Part shown: positions 13,752 through 14,331 of the stretch, piece by piece | Layout of the letters: each line of letters opens with the position of its first letter | Numbering within the stretch: position 1 is the stretch's first letter | Source of the DNA: Bacteroidales bacterium | Lineage (GTDB): Bacteria > Bacteroidota > Bacteroidia > Bacteroidales > Muribaculaceae | Assembly (NCBI GenBank): GCA_900752535.1 | Contig: CAADVV010000026.1 | Coordinates: 1-14,331 of the forward strand | Length of the DNA: 14,331 bases | Direction: 5' to 3' | Program-made: the position numbers and the translations under genes | The notes under the pieces: generated by a model | Told to the model about the DNA's origin: nothing | Seen by the model: only the letters and a program-made list of their open reading frames with translations | Database searches by the model: none

Positions 13752-14331
13752 TCAGGTGCGGGCGGCGCGGGTGATGCCGCTGATTTCCATTATCCTCTTG
13801 CAGAGGTTGTCGACGGTGGCGGTGTCGGCCACCATCACGCCCATCTCGGCGTCGAAGACCTCGCCGCGGGCGCGGATGTTGAGGCTTCGTATGTCGATGT
13901 TCAGCTCGGTCGAGATTTCGCGCGTCAGTTCTTGGAGTATGCCGTGACGGTCGATGCCCTCGATGCGTATGCGGGCGGGGAAGGTCGTGTCGGTGATTTC
14001 CCACTGTGTCGCCACGATTCGCTGTCCGTAGCTCGCCTTGAGCGCCTGGGCGCGGGGGCAGTTGAGCGCGTGGACCTCAACCTCGCCGTTGTCGTTGACA
14101 AACCCCATCACGTCGTCGCCGGGTATGGGCGCGCAGCAGTGCGACATGACGTAGTTGGCTGTCTGGCCGTCGCTGCGCAGGGTGTAGGTCTCGCGGGTGT
14201 TGACGGGCGCTGCCGACACCGCCGGCGCGATTTCGGGCGCTGCTTCGAGTATGGCGGGTGGCTCCCCCGCCCCGGGCGCCCCGGTTCCGGGCGCCACCCG
14301 GCCCCCCGGCCGCGACGCGTCCCCGAACGCA
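13752..14331 (-). CDS. rel: Rel/SpoT (p)ppGpp synthetase/hydrolase, C-terminal fragment
   Basis: The last 192 residues of a long RelA/SpoT enzyme are present; the gene starts right of the window and the frame is open at the edge. Visible are the conserved cysteine region (MSHCCAPIPGDDVMGF, followed by HALNCPRA) and a C-terminal ACT domain (RIRIEGIDRHGILQELTREI and NIDIRSLNIRARG). Together these form the regulatory half that senses uncharged tRNA on the ribosome or amino acids and controls the N-terminal hydrolase and synthetase domains. Before the cysteine region lies an unusual linker of about 45 residues rich in Ala, Pro and Gly (APGTGAPGAGEPP, then APEIAPAVSAAP). Bacteroidales usually have one or two Rel enzymes; whether this is the bifunctional one cannot be seen. 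The next gene downstream is the PgpH-like gene, 16 bases on. Confidence 0.92.
   Translation of the reverse strand, partial: AFGDASRPGGRVAPGTGAPGAGEPPAILEAAPEIAPAVSAAPVNTRETYTLRSDGQTANYVMSHCCAPIPGDDVMGFVNDNGEVEVHALNCPRAQALKASYGQRIVATQWEITDTTFPARIRIEGIDRHGILQELTREISTELNIDIRSLNIRARGEVFDAEMGVMVADTATVDNLCKRIMEISGITRAART

Noticed and set aside
1..14331. Defence island, prophage, integrative element, CRISPR array or attachment site.
   Set aside because: Every gene fits a housekeeping or lineage-core role. The only recombinase is XerD-like in a tight core operon, and no array or tRNA target is visible.

Overview
The window looks like ordinary chromosome from a member of the Bacteroidales with high GC for the order. 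Muribaculaceae or an Alistipes-like lineage is my guess; the order is much surer than the family. The evidence is the gene content and order (DUF4271-hemD-rnpA-yidD-TatD on one strand, a DUF4919 protein, a 7TM-HD protein next to a Rel enzyme). Several promoter elements also match the Bacteroidetes form, TAnnTTTG at -7 with TTG near -33. There are 17 protein-coding genes, two of them cut by the window edges. I see no rRNA, tRNA, CRISPR array, insertion sequence or prophage, and no gene-free stretch longer than about 200 bases.

Layout from left to right. A plus-strand gene enters from the left edge and ends at 295; it is the C-terminus of a superfamily 1 helicase. It converges on a minus-strand cluster (304-3704) that reads LOG-family nucleotide hydrolase, DUF4271 membrane protein, hemD, rnpA, yidD, TatD hydrolase. 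A short AT-rich intergenic region (about 3705-3906) then holds a good promoter for a plus-strand Lrp/AsnC regulator (3907-4368). The end of that gene overlaps the end of xerD, which faces it. xerD is the last gene of a second minus-strand cluster: lipoprotein (own promoter at 9006-9013), YfhO-family membrane protein, a short GHGVHSP-family protein, xerD. A third minus-strand cluster enters from the right edge: Rel (ppGpp synthetase/hydrolase, C-terminal part only), a PgpH-like 7TM-HD protein, a DUF456-like membrane protein, a DUF4919 secreted protein, a U32-family protein.

The genes are mostly housekeeping: tRNA 5' processing (rnpA), membrane protein insertion (yidD), tetrapyrrole synthesis (hemD), chromosome dimer resolution (xerD), amino-acid-responsive regulation (Lrp) and nucleotide second messengers (rel and the PgpH-like gene). 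Gene spacing is tight, with ATGA or TGATG junctions or gaps under about 35 bases at most internal boundaries, so co-transcription within each cluster is likely.

I found no convincing undescribed multi-gene system. The points most worth a second look are the rel/PgpH pairing of ppGpp and c-di-AMP metabolism, an identical 13-base promoter-like motif that sits in codons of DUF4271 and at the start of the LOG gene, the shortened GHGVHSP protein, the convergent lrp/xerD overlap, an altered RNR motif in RnpA, and an unrecognised lipoprotein with a repetitive tail.
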